A stretch of 64,000 nucleotides of DNA, taken from Prevotella sp. DNF00663 (GTDB lineage Bacteria > Bacteroidota > Bacteroidia > Bacteroidales > Bacteroidaceae). Every line of letters starts with the position of its first letter. Position 1 is the first letter of the stretch. The translations under genes and the position numbers were made by a program. Below are positions 22,986 through 32,000 of the stretch, piece by piece. The notes under the pieces were generated by a model. The model searched no databases. It had not been told where the DNA came from and worked only from the letters and a program-made list of their open reading frames with translations. The stretch spans positions 21,510-85,509 of the forward strand of contig NZ_KQ960662.1 in NCBI RefSeq assembly GCF_001553265.1. The letters run 5' to 3'.

Positions 22986-25955
22986 ATGAAAAGAACGCTT
23001 TGGACCATGTTGTTGTTGCTGGCAACGACTGCATTGTTTGCCCAAAATAGAAATATAACGGGTACACTTACTGATAAAGATACGAAAGAACCACTCGTAC
23101 AAACCACCATCCAACTGTTGCGACAGAAAGATAGTACGTTTGTGACAGGGGCTATATCCGACGATAATGGTCGGTTTTCGGTGGTAGCACCTGAGGATGG
23201 TAACTATCTCGTCAAGATTTCGAGTGTGGGCTATGTATCGGTGTTGAAACCTATCAAGATTGTTAATGGTGCCGACGTAGCATTGGGGTCGATCATCATG
23301 AAGGCCGATGCCATTATGTTAAAAGGAACAACTGTCATGGGGCATGCCACTAAAGTGGTGTCTCACGAAGACACCTTTATGTATAATGCCGCGGCCTATC
23401 GCACACCCGAAGGGTCGACAATAGAAGAACTTGTGAAGCGTTTGCCGGGTGCAGAGGTAAAGAGCGACGGTACAATAACGGTCAATGGCAAGGAAGTAAA
23501 GAAGATATTGATAGACGGAAAGGAGTTTATGACGGGCGATACGAAAACGGCCTTGAAGAATTTGCCTACCTCGATTGTAGACCGAATCAAGGCATACGAT
23601 CAGAAGAGCGACCTTTCACGCGTTACAGGTATCGACGATGGCGAGGAACAGACGGTACTCGACTTTGGTCTCAAACCGGGTATGCATAAAGGCATGTTTA
23701 GTAATATTGACCTCAGTGTAGGTACGAATAGTCGTTATTCTGACAGATTGATGGGTGCCTATTTCAACGATAAATACCGCTTTATGCTCTTTGCCAATGC
23801 CAACAATACCAATGATATGGGCTTTCCCGGTGGCGGTGGAAGAGGAAACTTTGGTATGAATAGACAGGGACTGATGGCTACCAAGATGATTGGAGCCAAC
23901 TTTAATTATGAGAATAAGGGTAAGTTGAAGCTCGATGCCAGCCTGCGTTGGAATCATTCGGATGGCGATGCCAATACACAAACATCCGTCCAAAACTTCA
24001 TGGCAAAGTCGGGTGCTTATTCAAATACCAACAGTCAAAACTATACGCGCAGCAATAGTTGGGACGGAAGAATGCGGCTGGAATGGACGCCCGACAGCAT
24101 GACCAATATCATGTTCCGTCCGTCTTTCACCTATTCTACAAACGATGGACGGTCGGTTCAAGCCTCGGCATCATACAATGTCGATCCCTATACGCTCGTT
24201 ACCAATCCTCTGTCGGCCGAGTCGATAGCTCTGTTGGCTGTTGATAGCCTGATGGTTAACACGCGCAATACAAGTAGTCTGAGTTATGGTAATAATAAAA
24301 ATATAAATGGGGTGTTGCAATACAATCGACGCTTGGGACATAACGGGCGTAACTTTACACTGCATGTAGCAGGTAATTACGGTTCGAGCGACTCCAAGAA
24401 TCTGTCGCTTAGCGATGTCCGTCTCTATCAAGTGATGAATGCATTGGGCAATGACTCGACCTATCAAACGTATCGTTGGAATCTCGTACCGACTCGCAAT
24501 TGGGGGTATAGCGCTGAATTTACCTATAGCGAACCTCTTTGGCGTGCGGTGTTCTTGCAATTCTCTTATCAATTCCAATACAAATATACGAAGAGCGATC
24601 GCTCTACTTACGACTTTAGTAGTCTTGGTGGCGGCTTCTTCGGTAATACTCCGCTGTTGTTCAGGGGATGGGATAACTACTTGAGTTTGTTGCCAAACCA
24701 GCTCGATAGTTACGAGAATAAGGATTTGAGTCGCTTCTCTGTCTATAAAAACTACATCCATGAGTTCAACTTGATGCTTCGTGTGATTCGTGCAAAGTAT
24801 AAGTTGAATGTGGGTGTCATGGTACAACCGCAGAATACCAGTTACCAACAAGACTATTTAGGCATACATGTTGACACCACACGCTCAGTGGTTAACGTGA
24901 CGCCAACATTTGATTTCCGCTATAAATTCAGTAATGTCAGCAATCTTAGAATCAATTATCGAGGTACTACATCGCAGCCATCTATGAGCCAGTTGTTGGA
25001 TGTTACGGACGACAGCGACCCCTTGAATATCTCGAAAGGTAATCCGGGATTGAAGCCAGCATTTACCAATAACTTCCGCTTCTTTTACAATAATTTCAAC
25101 GAGAAAAGCCAGCGTGCATTCATGACATTCCTGAATTACAGCAACACACGCAACAGTATTAGTAATATGGTAACGTATGATGAGAAGACCGGTGGGCGTA
25201 TCGTGCAACCCCAAAATATCAATGGTAACTGGAATATGATGGGTGCTGTGATGTATAATACCCCGATAGATTCGGCCGGATTCTTCAATATGAATACGTT
25301 TACCAATGTTGGTTATAATAATTATGTGGGCTATTTGGCTGTGGACAGAACGTCGAACTCGGTCAAGAATACGACACGCTCGCTCTCTTTGGGCGAACGC
25401 TTGGAGACCACATATCGCAACGGTTGGTTGGAATTGGGGCTTGATGGTTCGCTCAATTTTACACGCAGTAAGAATCAATTGCAAAGTCTCAACAATCTCA
25501 ATACGTGGCAATTTGCCTATGGAGGTTCGGTGAATGTGACGCTACCGTGGGGCATGAGTGTGTCTACAGGATTGCACGAGAACAGTCGTCGTGGTTTTAG
25601 CGATGCGTCGATGAATACCAATGAACTGGTTTGGAATGCGCAAATATCTCAAGGATTCCTCAAAGGAAAGCCGTTATCTGTTTCATTGCAGTTCTATGAT
25701 ATACTCAATAACCAGAGCAATCTGAGCCGTGCCATCAATGCAACGCAGCGTACCGATACATGGTATAACAGTGTGAACAGCTATGCTATGCTCCATGTAA
25801 TCTATCGTTTGAATCTCTTTGGTGGTAAGGATGCACGTGTCCGTGGTCGTCGTGGAGGCCCCGATGGTCCGCGCGATGGTGGTCCCAGCCGTCGTCCCGG
25901 AGGATTTGGAGGCTTCGGGCACGATAGATTTGGTGGTGGTCCCGGCCGCTTCTAA
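22986..25955 (+). CDS. Outer-membrane beta-barrel protein (TonB-receptor-like, OMP_b-brl_3 type)
   Basis: 989 residues with a signal peptide ending ALFAQ (about 20). A carboxypeptidase-regulatory-like domain (NITGTLTDKDTKEPLVQTTIQL, then AISDDNGRFSV) covers about 23-105. A plug-like segment follows (IEELVKRLPGAEVKSDGTITVNGKEVKKILIDGKEF), then a long barrel. This layout is the OMP_b-brl_3 family of Bacteroidota, TonB-receptor relatives without a SusD partner. After the last barrel strand (MLHVIYRLNLFGG) the protein carries a 44-residue tail with about 17 Gly and 9 Arg (RGRRGG, PGGFGGFG) ending in Phe. Ligand unknown. Monocistronic, with a terminator at 25967-26006. Confidence 0.88.
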   Translation: MKRTLWTMLLLLATTALFAQNRNITGTLTDKDTKEPLVQTTIQLLRQKDSTFVTGAISDDNGRFSVVAPEDGNYLVKISSVGYVSVLKPIKIVNGADVALGSIIMKADAIMLKGTTVMGHATKVVSHEDTFMYNAAAYRTPEGSTIEELVKRLPGAEVKSDGTITVNGKEVKKILIDGKEFMTGDTKTALKNLPTSIVDRIKAYDQKSDLSRVTGIDDGEEQTVLDFGLKPGMHKGMFSNIDLSVGTNSRYSDRLMGAYFNDKYRFMLFANANNTNDMGFPGGGGRGNFGMNRQGLMATKMIGANFNYENKGKLKLDASLRWNHSDGDANTQTSVQNFMAKSGAYSNTNSQNYTRSNSWDGRMRLEWTPDSMTNIMFRPSFTYSTNDGRSVQASASYNVDPYTLVTNPLSAESIALLAVDSLMVNTRNTSSLSYGNNKNINGVLQYNRRLGHNGRNFTLHVAGNYGSSDSKNLSLSDVRLYQVMNALGNDSTYQTYRWNLVPTRNWGYSAEFTYSEPLWRAVFLQFSYQFQYKYTKSDRSTYDFSSLGGGFFGNTPLLFRGWDNYLSLLPNQLDSYENKDLSRFSVYKNYIHEFNLMLRVIRAKYKLNVGVMVQPQNTSYQQDYLGIHVDTTRSVVNVTPTFDFRYKFSNVSNLRINYRGTTSQPSMSQLLDVTDDSDPLNISKGNPGLKPAFTNNFRFFYNNFNEKSQRAFMTFLNYSNTRNSISNMVTYDEKTGGRIVQPQNINGNWNMMGAVMYNTPIDSAGFFNMNTFTNVGYNNYVGYLAVDRTSNSVKNTTRSLSLGERLETTYRNGWLELGLDGSLNFTRSKNQLQSLNNLNTWQFAYGGSVNVTLPWGMSVSTGLHENSRRGFSDASMNTNELVWNAQISQGFLKGKPLSVSLQFYDILNNQSNLSRAINATQRTDTWYNSVNSYAMLHVIYRLNLFGGKDARVRGRRGGPDGPRDGGPSRRPGGFGGFGHDRFGGGPGRF

Positions 25956-25966
25956 TGTCTATCAAT

Positions 25967-26006
25967 AAGAAAAGCGATACAGCTAAGTGTCTGTATCGCT
26001 TTTCTT
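25967..26006. terminator. Bidirectional terminator
   Basis: AAGAAAAGCGATACAG (25967-25982) and CTGTATCGCTTTTCTT (25991-26006) form a perfect 16-bp stem with an 8-base loop. A/T-rich arm ends make it suitable for both the outer-membrane protein gene and the converging purN. Confidence 0.88.
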
Positions 26007-26009
26007 ATA

Positions 26010-26588
26010 TCATTCTTCCGTATGTTCGATAATAATCTTTTCGATAGCTTGTGGGAAGTGTTTTTGCTCTAATAATTGCTCTTTGGCGGCAATATCTTCG
26101 GGGGTATCGGTGGGAAGAAGAGGAATCTTGTATTGTGCCAAAATCTCTCCGCCGTCGCAGACATTGCTTACCCAGTGTATCGTCATACCTGTCTCTGTAT
26201 CTCCGGCAGCCTTCACAGCCTCGTGGACGTGGTGTCCGTACATGCCTTTTCCACCGTATTTAGGCAGTAGGGCAGGGTGGAGATTGACCATTCGATGGTC
26301 GTAGGCAGAGATTAAAAACGATGGAATCATGACGAGGAATCCGGCTAATACGATGAAATCTATATGATACTTGCTTAGTAACGGCATCATGATGGCTTCA
26401 TCATTGAACTTCTCTTTTGGCACTATCTCGGTGGGAATATGATACTTATGGGCACGAATAAGCGCGTAGGCATCGGCCTTGTTGCTGAGTACAAGTGCTA
26501 CTCGGATGGAGGAATGTCCGCTGAAATAGCGAATGATATTCTCACAGTTGGAACCGTTTCCCGAAGCAAATATTGCTATTTGAACCAT
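26010..26588 (-). CDS. purN: Phosphoribosylglycinamide formyltransferase
   Basis: 192 residues. The start IAIFASGNGSNCENI is the GAR-binding loop. VNLHPALLPKYGGKGMYG carries the catalytic Asn and His, and TIHWVSNVCDGGEIL the catalytic Asp. It transfers a formyl group from 10-formyltetrahydrofolate to GAR in purine synthesis. It is the last gene of the rplY-pth-hslR-purN unit, 36 bp after hslR, and is followed by a strong terminator. Confidence 0.95.
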   Translation of the reverse strand: MVQIAIFASGNGSNCENIIRYFSGHSSIRVALVLSNKADAYALIRAHKYHIPTEIVPKEKFNDEAIMMPLLSKYHIDFIVLAGFLVMIPSFLISAYDHRMVNLHPALLPKYGGKGMYGHHVHEAVKAAGDTETGMTIHWVSNVCDGGEILAQYKIPLLPTDTPEDIAAKEQLLEQKHFPQAIEKIIIEHTEE

Positions 26589-26624
26589 CGTCGATATATT
26601 TAATTCAATGTGTGTGGAAGCCGA

Positions 26625-27047
26625 TTATTCTTCATCATCCCAGCCTTCATCATCATCGAAGCCGAAGATAGAGGGCTCGACGAATGAGTCGAGAGCCCGA
26701 CGTTCTTTCTTAGTTGGGCGTCCTGTACCGCGTGCTCTGTCAACAAAGCCACTGATACGACTCATTTCGAGTAGCTCGTATTGCTTGGCTTCGGTTACAT
26801 TCTCATATACTTGAGGTACGAGTTTGGCACCCACACGATTTTCAATGCATTGGAGTATCTTGAAGGAATAGACGATGGGAGCTTTCTTTACATTAATCGT
26901 TTCGCCTACTTTCACCATCCTGCTGGGCTTAACCGTTGTTCCGTTGACTGAAACTCGGCCGTTTTTGCAGGCATCGGCAGCGATGGAGCGTGTCTTAAAG
27001 ATACGTGCTGCCCATAGCCATTTGTCTATTCTTGCAGTCTCTGCCAT
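26625..27047 (-). CDS. hslR: S4-domain RNA-binding protein, Hsp15-like
   Basis: 140 residues. The S4 domain occupies residues about 5-65 (IDKWLWAARIFKTRSIAADACKNGRVSVNGTTVKPSRMVKVGETI), as in the ribosome-associated heat-shock protein Hsp15, which rescues 50S subunits carrying nascent chain-tRNA. This fits its place 2 bp after pth (peptidyl-tRNA hydrolase). The C-terminal tail is very acidic (FGFDDDEGWDDEE). Confidence 0.9.
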   Translation of the reverse strand: MAETARIDKWLWAARIFKTRSIAADACKNGRVSVNGTTVKPSRMVKVGETINVKKAPIVYSFKILQCIENRVGAKLVPQVYENVTEAKQYELLEMSRISGFVDRARGTGRPTKKERRALDSFVEPSIFGFDDDEGWDDEE

Positions 27048-27049
27048 GA

Positions 27050-27622
27050 TTATTTCTTTCCTAATTTATTGAATTGGTTCATTGTAATGTCTATGCCGGC
27101 GAGTGCAAAGCTTTTGATAATCTCGCAAGCTGTATCAATAGCTGGTTGTAAAGCCTTCATATCTTCATCATCATAATGTCCCAATACCCAGTCTACCTGA
27201 CCGCCACGAGGGTATTCGTTGCCTATCCCCATACGTAGACGAGCATAGTTTTGTCCTATCAGTTGTTGTATATGGCCCAGTCCGTTGTGGCCTCCATTGC
27301 TTCCATTTCCTTTTAGTCGGAAAGCTCCAAGAGGCAGTGCCACGTCGTCACTGATGACAAGTAAGCGGCTTTGGTCGATATTCTCTTTGGTAAGCCAATA
27401 TCTAACGGCGTTGCCACTAAGATTCATAAACGTAGTAGGCTTGAGCAGAATAATCTTTCGTCCTTTGATAGAAGTCTCGGCTACAAAGCCATATCGCTTA
27501 TCTTCAAAAACAATATTGGACGCTTTAGCGAAAGCGTCCAATACCATAAATCCTGTGTTGTGTCGGGTATTCTGGTATTCGTCACCGGGATTACCCAACC
27601 CACATATCAAATATTTGTCCAT
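27050..27622 (-). CDS. pth: Peptidyl-tRNA hydrolase
   Basis: 190 residues. The family motifs are [20 protein letters not shown] (catalytic His20 and the tRNA-binding Asn), [21 protein letters not shown] and [12 protein letters not shown]. It releases tRNA from peptidyl-tRNA that has dropped off the ribosome. The start is 3 bp from the rplY stop. The rplY-pth pairing is conserved in many bacteria. Confidence 0.96.
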   Translation of the reverse strand: MDKYLICGLGNPGDEYQNTRHNTGFMVLDAFAKASNIVFEDKRYGFVAETSIKGRKIILLKPTTFMNLSGNAVRYWLTKENIDQSRLLVISDDVALPLGAFRLKGNGSNGGHNGLGHIQQLIGQNYARLRMGIGNEYPRGGQVDWVLGHYDDEDMKALQPAIDTACEIIKSFALAGIDITMNQFNKLGKK

Positions 27623-27625
27623 TGA

Positions 27626-28243
27626 TTATGCATCAGCATCACTAGCTGCGTTATCAGCAGAAGCTGCAGCCATGCTTGCCTGACGTGTCATCTTGATTGA
27701 ACAAACGATCACTTCCTTGCTTGTAGCAATGTCGATACCCTCGAAAGAAAGATCACCTACCTTGATGCTCTTACCGATTTTCAAAGCTGTAACATCTACG
27801 TCGAGATGCTCAGGAATCTGCATATAAGGAGCTGTTACATTGATCTTACGGATAGAAAGGTTCATACGTCCACCGTCGCGAACACCTTGTGCCAAACCAA
27901 CCAACTTAACAGGAATACCGATAGTGATGGGTTTCTGCTCATTAATCTCGTAGAAGTCTACGTGTAGAGGAGCATCTGTTACGGGGTGGAATTGAATCTC
28001 TTTCAATACAGCGGTGTGAATATCGCCCTCAATGTCCAACTTGATTACATAGATGTGAGGTGTGTAGATAATCTTACGGAGTTCGCTGAAAGATACTTGG
28101 AAAGCAAAAGCCTCGGGAGCACCGTTGCCATCTTTCTTCTCACCATACAAGTTACAAGGAATGAATCCTTCCTTACGGAGTTGCTTAGAAGCTTTCTTTC
28201 CAAGGTCTGTACGCTTCTTACCTGATACGTTAATCTCTTTCAT
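27626..28243 (-). CDS. rplY: 50S ribosomal protein L25 (general stress protein Ctc type)
   Basis: 205 residues, the long form of L25. The N-terminal domain (KRTDLGKKASKQLRKEGFIPCNLYG) binds 5S rRNA. The C-terminal TL5/Ctc domain (PITIGIPVKLVGLAQGVRDGGRMNLSIRKI) follows from about residue 110. The tail is alanine-rich (AAASADNAASDADA). First gene of the rplY-pth-hslR-purN operon, with a perfect promoter at 28330-28360 and a leader of about 80 bases. Confidence 0.95.
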   Translation of the reverse strand: MKEINVSGKKRTDLGKKASKQLRKEGFIPCNLYGEKKDGNGAPEAFAFQVSFSELRKIIYTPHIYVIKLDIEGDIHTAVLKEIQFHPVTDAPLHVDFYEINEQKPITIGIPVKLVGLAQGVRDGGRMNLSIRKINVTAPYMQIPEHLDVDVTALKIGKSIKVGDLSFEGIDIATSKEVIVCSIKMTRQASMAAASADNAASDADA

Positions 28244-28329
28244 AATTGTGTTACTCTAAATTAAGTTTGAATTAAATAAGATTGCCTTAATTCGCCATTA
28301 CACGAGATGCGCTTTGCGAAAAAGCTTGG

Positions 28330-28360
28330 CAAAGTTAATACATTTCTTTCGATTGGACAA
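28330..28360 (-). promoter_or_regulatory. Promoter of rplY-pth-hslR-purN
   Basis: Minus strand TTG (28358-28360), 20 bases, TAACTTTG (28330-28337). Confidence 0.8.
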
Positions 28361-28396
28361 AAAAACAATTAAAAAACTCAGTTTTACAAGCCCATG

Positions 28397-28428
28397 TTTG
28401 CGTGTTCAAAGGATTTTAATTACATTTG
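28397..28428 (+). promoter_or_regulatory. Promoter of nusB operon
   Basis: TTTG (28397-28400), 20 bases, TACATTTG (28421-28428). It stands back to back with the rplY promoter, 36 bp away. Confidence 0.8.
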
Positions 28429-28472
28429 CATCAATAACAACTCGAACATAAGACAACCAAAATTATTAGAGA

Positions 28473-29492
28473 ATGATTAATCGGGAACTTATAAGAATTA
28501 AGATAGTTCAGTTAACCTACGCATACTATCAAAACGGGAACAAGAATATTGATACTGCTGAAAAAGAACTTTTTTTCAGTTTGTCCAAAGCTTATGACTT
28601 GTATAACTTCCTGCTCGAGCTCATTGTGGCTATTACGCGTGAGGAGCGACATCGTGTAGATATTGCCACACAAAGGGCTCAACGAGAGGGTACGGAAGCT
28701 CCTTCTGCTAAGTTCGCTTATAATCAATTCGCCGTGCAACTGGAAGAAAACAAGATGTTGGAAGAGTTCGTTGAAACTCAAAAGCAGACTTGGGAGGAGG
28801 ATATAGAGTTTGTTCGTAAGTTCTGTAACCTCATCGAGCAGAGCGCTATCTATCAAGAATACATGGAGAGTGGGGATGATTCGTATGAGAACGACCGCGA
28901 AGTTTGGCGAAAACTATACAAAACTCTCTTTCTTGACAATGCCGAGTTGGATGCTCTCTTAGAAGAAAAGAGTTTGTATTGGAATGATGATAAAGAGGTA
29001 GTAGATACCTTCGTGTTGAAGACTATCAAGCGTTTTGACCCCAAAAACAAGAGCAAACAAGAACTCTTACCGGAATATAAAGATGAGGAAGATAAGGACT
29101 TTGCTCGCAAATTGTTCCGTGCCACAATTCTCAATGCAGCCCAATATCAGCGTTACATGAGTGATGCCAGTCGCAATTGGGACTTCTCTCGTTTGGCGTA
29201 TATGGACGTTGTGATTATGCAGATAGCCATTGCCGAGATGCTCACATTCCCCAATATACCGGTGAGTGTGACCATTAACGAGTATGTAGACCTTGCAAAA
29301 CTCTACAGCACTTATCGTAGCGGCGGTTATATCAATGGTATGTTGGATACCATAGCCCGCTATCTCATCAATTCAGGTCACATGTTGAAAACCATTGAAG
29401 AGCCTCGCGACAAGCGTCAGGCAGAGCATATCTCTCGCATGGAGCGTCAAAGTGAGCAGCAAGAAGAGATAGAGGAAGAAACAAAGGAGTAG
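28473..29492 (+). CDS. nusB: Transcription antitermination factor NusB (long Bacteroidota form)
   Basis: 339 residues against about 140-160 in most bacteria. The start INRELIRIKIVQLTYAYYQNG is the NusB box A RNA-binding helix. The conserved C-terminal half (RNWDFSRLAYMDVVIMQIAIAEMLTFPNIPVSVTINEYVDLAKLYS) sits at about 230-290. The middle 150 residues are a helical insertion rich in Glu and Lys, usual in this phylum. It acts with NusE at box A sites of rRNA operons. First gene of a five-gene unit with yajC, ybbR, coaE and DUF5606. Confidence 0.92.
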   Translation: MINRELIRIKIVQLTYAYYQNGNKNIDTAEKELFFSLSKAYDLYNFLLELIVAITREERHRVDIATQRAQREGTEAPSAKFAYNQFAVQLEENKMLEEFVETQKQTWEEDIEFVRKFCNLIEQSAIYQEYMESGDDSYENDREVWRKLYKTLFLDNAELDALLEEKSLYWNDDKEVVDTFVLKTIKRFDPKNKSKQELLPEYKDEEDKDFARKLFRATILNAAQYQRYMSDASRNWDFSRLAYMDVVIMQIAIAEMLTFPNIPVSVTINEYVDLAKLYSTYRSGGYINGMLDTIARYLINSGHMLKTIEEPRDKRQAEHISRMERQSEQQEEIEEETKE

Positions 29493-29521
29493 AATAACAA
29501 TAACTAAAAATACTAACGAAA

Positions 29522-29842
29522 ATGAATTCAATCGTTCTAGCTGCACAAGCAGCTCAAGGAGGTGGCGGCATGGGTATGCTCGTCATGATGGTAGCAATCT
29601 TTGCTATTATGTGGTTTTTCATGATTCGTCCACAGCAGAAGAAGCAGAAGGAGACTCGCAATTTTCAAAATTCTCTGCAAGAAGGGACAGCCGTTGTCAT
29701 CGGTGGTGGCATCTATGGAACCGTTAAGCGTGTAGATATTGAGAAGCATACTGTTGACGTTGAGGTTGCTCGTGGAGTGGTTCTCACTGTCGATAAGACC
29801 GGTGTTTTCGCCGATGTAACAGCTGTTACTCCCAACGCATAA
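29522..29842 (+). CDS. yajC: Preprotein translocase subunit YajC
   Basis: 106 residues with one membrane helix (GMGMLVMMVAIFAIMWFFMI, about 16-36) followed by the typical RPQQKKQKE motif and a small cytoplasmic beta domain (LQEGTAVVIGGGIYGTVKRVD). It is the accessory subunit of the SecDF-YajC complex. 29 bp after nusB and 8 bp before the YbbR gene. Confidence 0.95.
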   Translation: MNSIVLAAQAAQGGGGMGMLVMMVAIFAIMWFFMIRPQQKKQKETRNFQNSLQEGTAVVIGGGIYGTVKRVDIEKHTVDVEVARGVVLTVDKTGVFADVTAVTPNA

Positions 29843-29850
29843 ACCAATTT

Positions 29851-30834
29851 ATGTTAAAAGCCATAGGGCATATATACAAAAAGATCAGAAACTTCCTGTT
29901 CAGTTTGGTGAATAGGGAGTTTCTGGTTTTTTTGTTTTTCTTCGCATTAAGCGGTAGCTTTTGGCTTTTAACATCGTTGAACGAAACTTACGAGGCTGAG
30001 ATAGCAGTGCCGGTGAGGCTTGTTGGTGTACCGCGTAATGTGATTATCACCAGCGAAATGACCGATACTATCCGTCTGACGGTTCGTGATAAAGGCTTTA
30101 CCATAGCCACTTATCAACATTCAGACCGTATTCGTCCGCTTGTATTCAACTTCTCTACCTATGCCAATACAGCTACTGGTAAAGGGACGATTACTTCGAC
30201 TGATTTGCAAAAGCAGCTGTATCCAATGTTGTATGGTTCCACACGAATGACCTCATTGAAGCCCGATAGGCTCTCTTACTTCTTCAATTATGGAGAGTCA
30301 AAGAAGGTTCCTGTGAGGCTGTACGGCAATGTTAAGGCCGGAAAGAGTTATTATTTGGCTCAGACACGTTTCTGGCCTGAATACGTAACAGTCTATGCCG
30401 GTCGCCATATATTGGATAGTATCCAATCGGTTTACACCGTACCTATTACGCATACCAATCTTCAAGACACCCTGATAGAGCGTGTAGCTTTGCGCCATAT
30501 ACAAGGGGCTAAGTGCATTCCGGCGGTTGTGAAGGTAGGCTTCTATCCCGATATTCTGACCGAAGAGACGGTATCTGTGCCGATAGAAGCAATCAATATG
30601 CCGGCCGGAAAGATATTGCGTATGTTCCCATCTCGTGTGAATGTCGTCTTTACTGTGGGGGCAAGCATGTTCCGTAGAATTGAACCGGAACAGTTCAGGG
30701 TTGTTGCCGACTACAATGATATAGCCGGTCAGTATACCGACAGATGCCCGCTTCAACTACGCGTCTATCCACATGATGTGCGTGGAGCGAAGTTGGAGAT
30801 TTCCCAGATTGATTATCTCATCGAACAGCAGTAA
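29851..30834 (+). CDS. YbbR-like domain protein
   Basis: 327 residues with an N-terminal membrane helix (FLVFLFFFALSGSFWLLTSLNETY, about 25-48) and a periplasmic part with YbbR-like repeats (AEIAVPVRLVGVPRNVIITSEMTDTIRLTVRDKG and SKKVPVRLYGNVKAGKSYYLAQTRFWPEYVTVYAG). In Firmicutes the YbbR protein CdaR regulates the di-AMP cyclase CdaA; whether that holds here is unknown. Placed between yajC and coaE in one operon, a common order in Bacteroidales. Confidence 0.85.
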   Translation: MLKAIGHIYKKIRNFLFSLVNREFLVFLFFFALSGSFWLLTSLNETYEAEIAVPVRLVGVPRNVIITSEMTDTIRLTVRDKGFTIATYQHSDRIRPLVFNFSTYANTATGKGTITSTDLQKQLYPMLYGSTRMTSLKPDRLSYFFNYGESKKVPVRLYGNVKAGKSYYLAQTRFWPEYVTVYAGRHILDSIQSVYTVPITHTNLQDTLIERVALRHIQGAKCIPAVVKVGFYPDILTEETVSVPIEAINMPAGKILRMFPSRVNVVFTVGASMFRRIEPEQFRVVADYNDIAGQYTDRCPLQLRVYPHDVRGAKLEISQIDYLIEQQ

Positions 30835-30844
30835 TTCTTTCATC

Positions 30845-31414
30845 ATGAAACAGCGTCTCAAAGTTGCCATTACGGGCGGCATGGGTAGCGGTAAAAGCTA
30901 TGTGTGCAAGTTGCTGGGTGAGCTGGGTATCCGAGTCTACGATTGCGATGAAGCGGCTAAACGACTCATGCGCACATCGCCGGAATTACAACATGAGTTG
31001 CAAAAACTGGTGGGAGAGGATGTCTATAAAAACGGAGTTTTGCAGAAGTCGGTATTGACTGCATACCTCATGCAGACCGATACCAACCGCGAAGCCATCA
31101 ACAATGTGGTGCATCCTACTGTGGCTCGCGACTTTGAAGCGTCGGATTTTGATTGGTTGGAGAGTGCTATTCTCTTTGATAGTGGTTTCTATCGTCGCGT
31201 ACATTTCGACCGTGTGGTCTGTGTTTCGGCACCGCTCGAAGTGCGTATAAGTCGCATCATGCAACGCGATAGACTTACTAGGGAGCAGGCTCTCGACTGG
31301 ATTCACCGACAACTGCCGCAAGAAGAGGTGGTCGAACGCTCCGATTTCGAGATTATCAACGATGGTGTGGCAGATTTAAAACAACAAATTAATCGAATTA
31401 TCAAACAATTATAA
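30845..31414 (+). CDS. coaE: Dephospho-CoA kinase
   Basis: 189 residues from the ATG at 30845 (MKQRLKVAITGGMGSGKSY), 10 bp after the YbbR gene. A longer frame that begins inside that gene is rejected because the P-loop GGMGSGKS belongs near residue 10. RVYDCDEAAKRLM and the lid region (RIMQRDRLTREQALDWIHRQ) are typical. It makes coenzyme A from dephospho-CoA and ATP. Confidence 0.95.
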   Translation: MKQRLKVAITGGMGSGKSYVCKLLGELGIRVYDCDEAAKRLMRTSPELQHELQKLVGEDVYKNGVLQKSVLTAYLMQTDTNREAINNVVHPTVARDFEASDFDWLESAILFDSGFYRRVHFDRVVCVSAPLEVRISRIMQRDRLTREQALDWIHRQLPQEEVVERSDFEIINDGVADLKQQINRIIKQL

Positions 31415-31426
31415 TACATTATTCAA

Positions 31427-31879
31427 ATGGAAACAATTCTTTCTATAGCAGGTAAACCGGGACTTTATCGTCTGGTATCACGTGGTAATATGAATCTTAT
31501 CGTAGAGGCGCTTGATGCCACTCGCAAGCGTATGCCGGCTTTTGCCACCGACCGTGTGACAAGTCTTGGCGATATAGCCATGTACACCGATGCCGACGAC
31601 GTGCCATTGTGGCAAGTACTTGAGAACTTAGGTAAGAAGGAAAACGGCAAACCTGCTTCTCTTAACTACAAGAAAGCGAAGAGCGAAGAACTGCGTAGTT
31701 TCTTCGCAGAGGTGTTGCCTAACTTCGACCAAGACCGCGTACACGACAGCGATATTAAAAAGTTGATTCAGTGGTACGATATTCTTGTGAACAATGGTAT
31801 CACCAATTTTAAAGAAACTCTTGCTCCTACTGAGGGCGACAATGTAGATGAACGCAAAGACCAACAGCCTGCCGAATAA
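31427..31879 (+). CDS. DUF5606 family protein
   Basis: 150 residues, no signal or membrane segment. The start METILSIAGKPGLYRLVSRGNMNLIVEALD and the middle FFAEVLPNFDQDRVHDSDIKKLIQWYDIL are what I know as DUF5606, a Bacteroidota-specific family of unknown role that commonly follows coaE. The C-terminus is acidic and probably disordered. Last gene of the nusB operon, followed by a terminator. Confidence 0.85.
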   Translation: METILSIAGKPGLYRLVSRGNMNLIVEALDATRKRMPAFATDRVTSLGDIAMYTDADDVPLWQVLENLGKKENGKPASLNYKKAKSEELRSFFAEVLPNFDQDRVHDSDIKKLIQWYDILVNNGITNFKETLAPTEGDNVDERKDQQPAE

Positions 31880-31903
31880 GTCGGTTGATAGCTAAACAGC
31901 ATA

Positions 31904-31936
31904 TAGAAGAGACGTCTTTGAAAGATGTCTCTTCTA
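31904..31936 (+). terminator. Terminator of the nusB operon
   Basis: TAGAAGAGACGTCTTT and AAAGATGTCTCTTCTA pair with one G-T pair (about 15 bp), followed by TTTC. Confidence 0.8.
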
Positions 31937-32000
31937 TTTCAATCTATATACAACAATCAATGGACAAGCGATATGTCCATTGATTCTTTGTTTTCTCCTT

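Noticed and set aside
24171..24851. 226-residue open frame on the minus strand
   Set aside because: It lies entirely antisense inside the outer-membrane barrel gene, has no recognisable motif and no promoter, so it is a shadow of the real gene.
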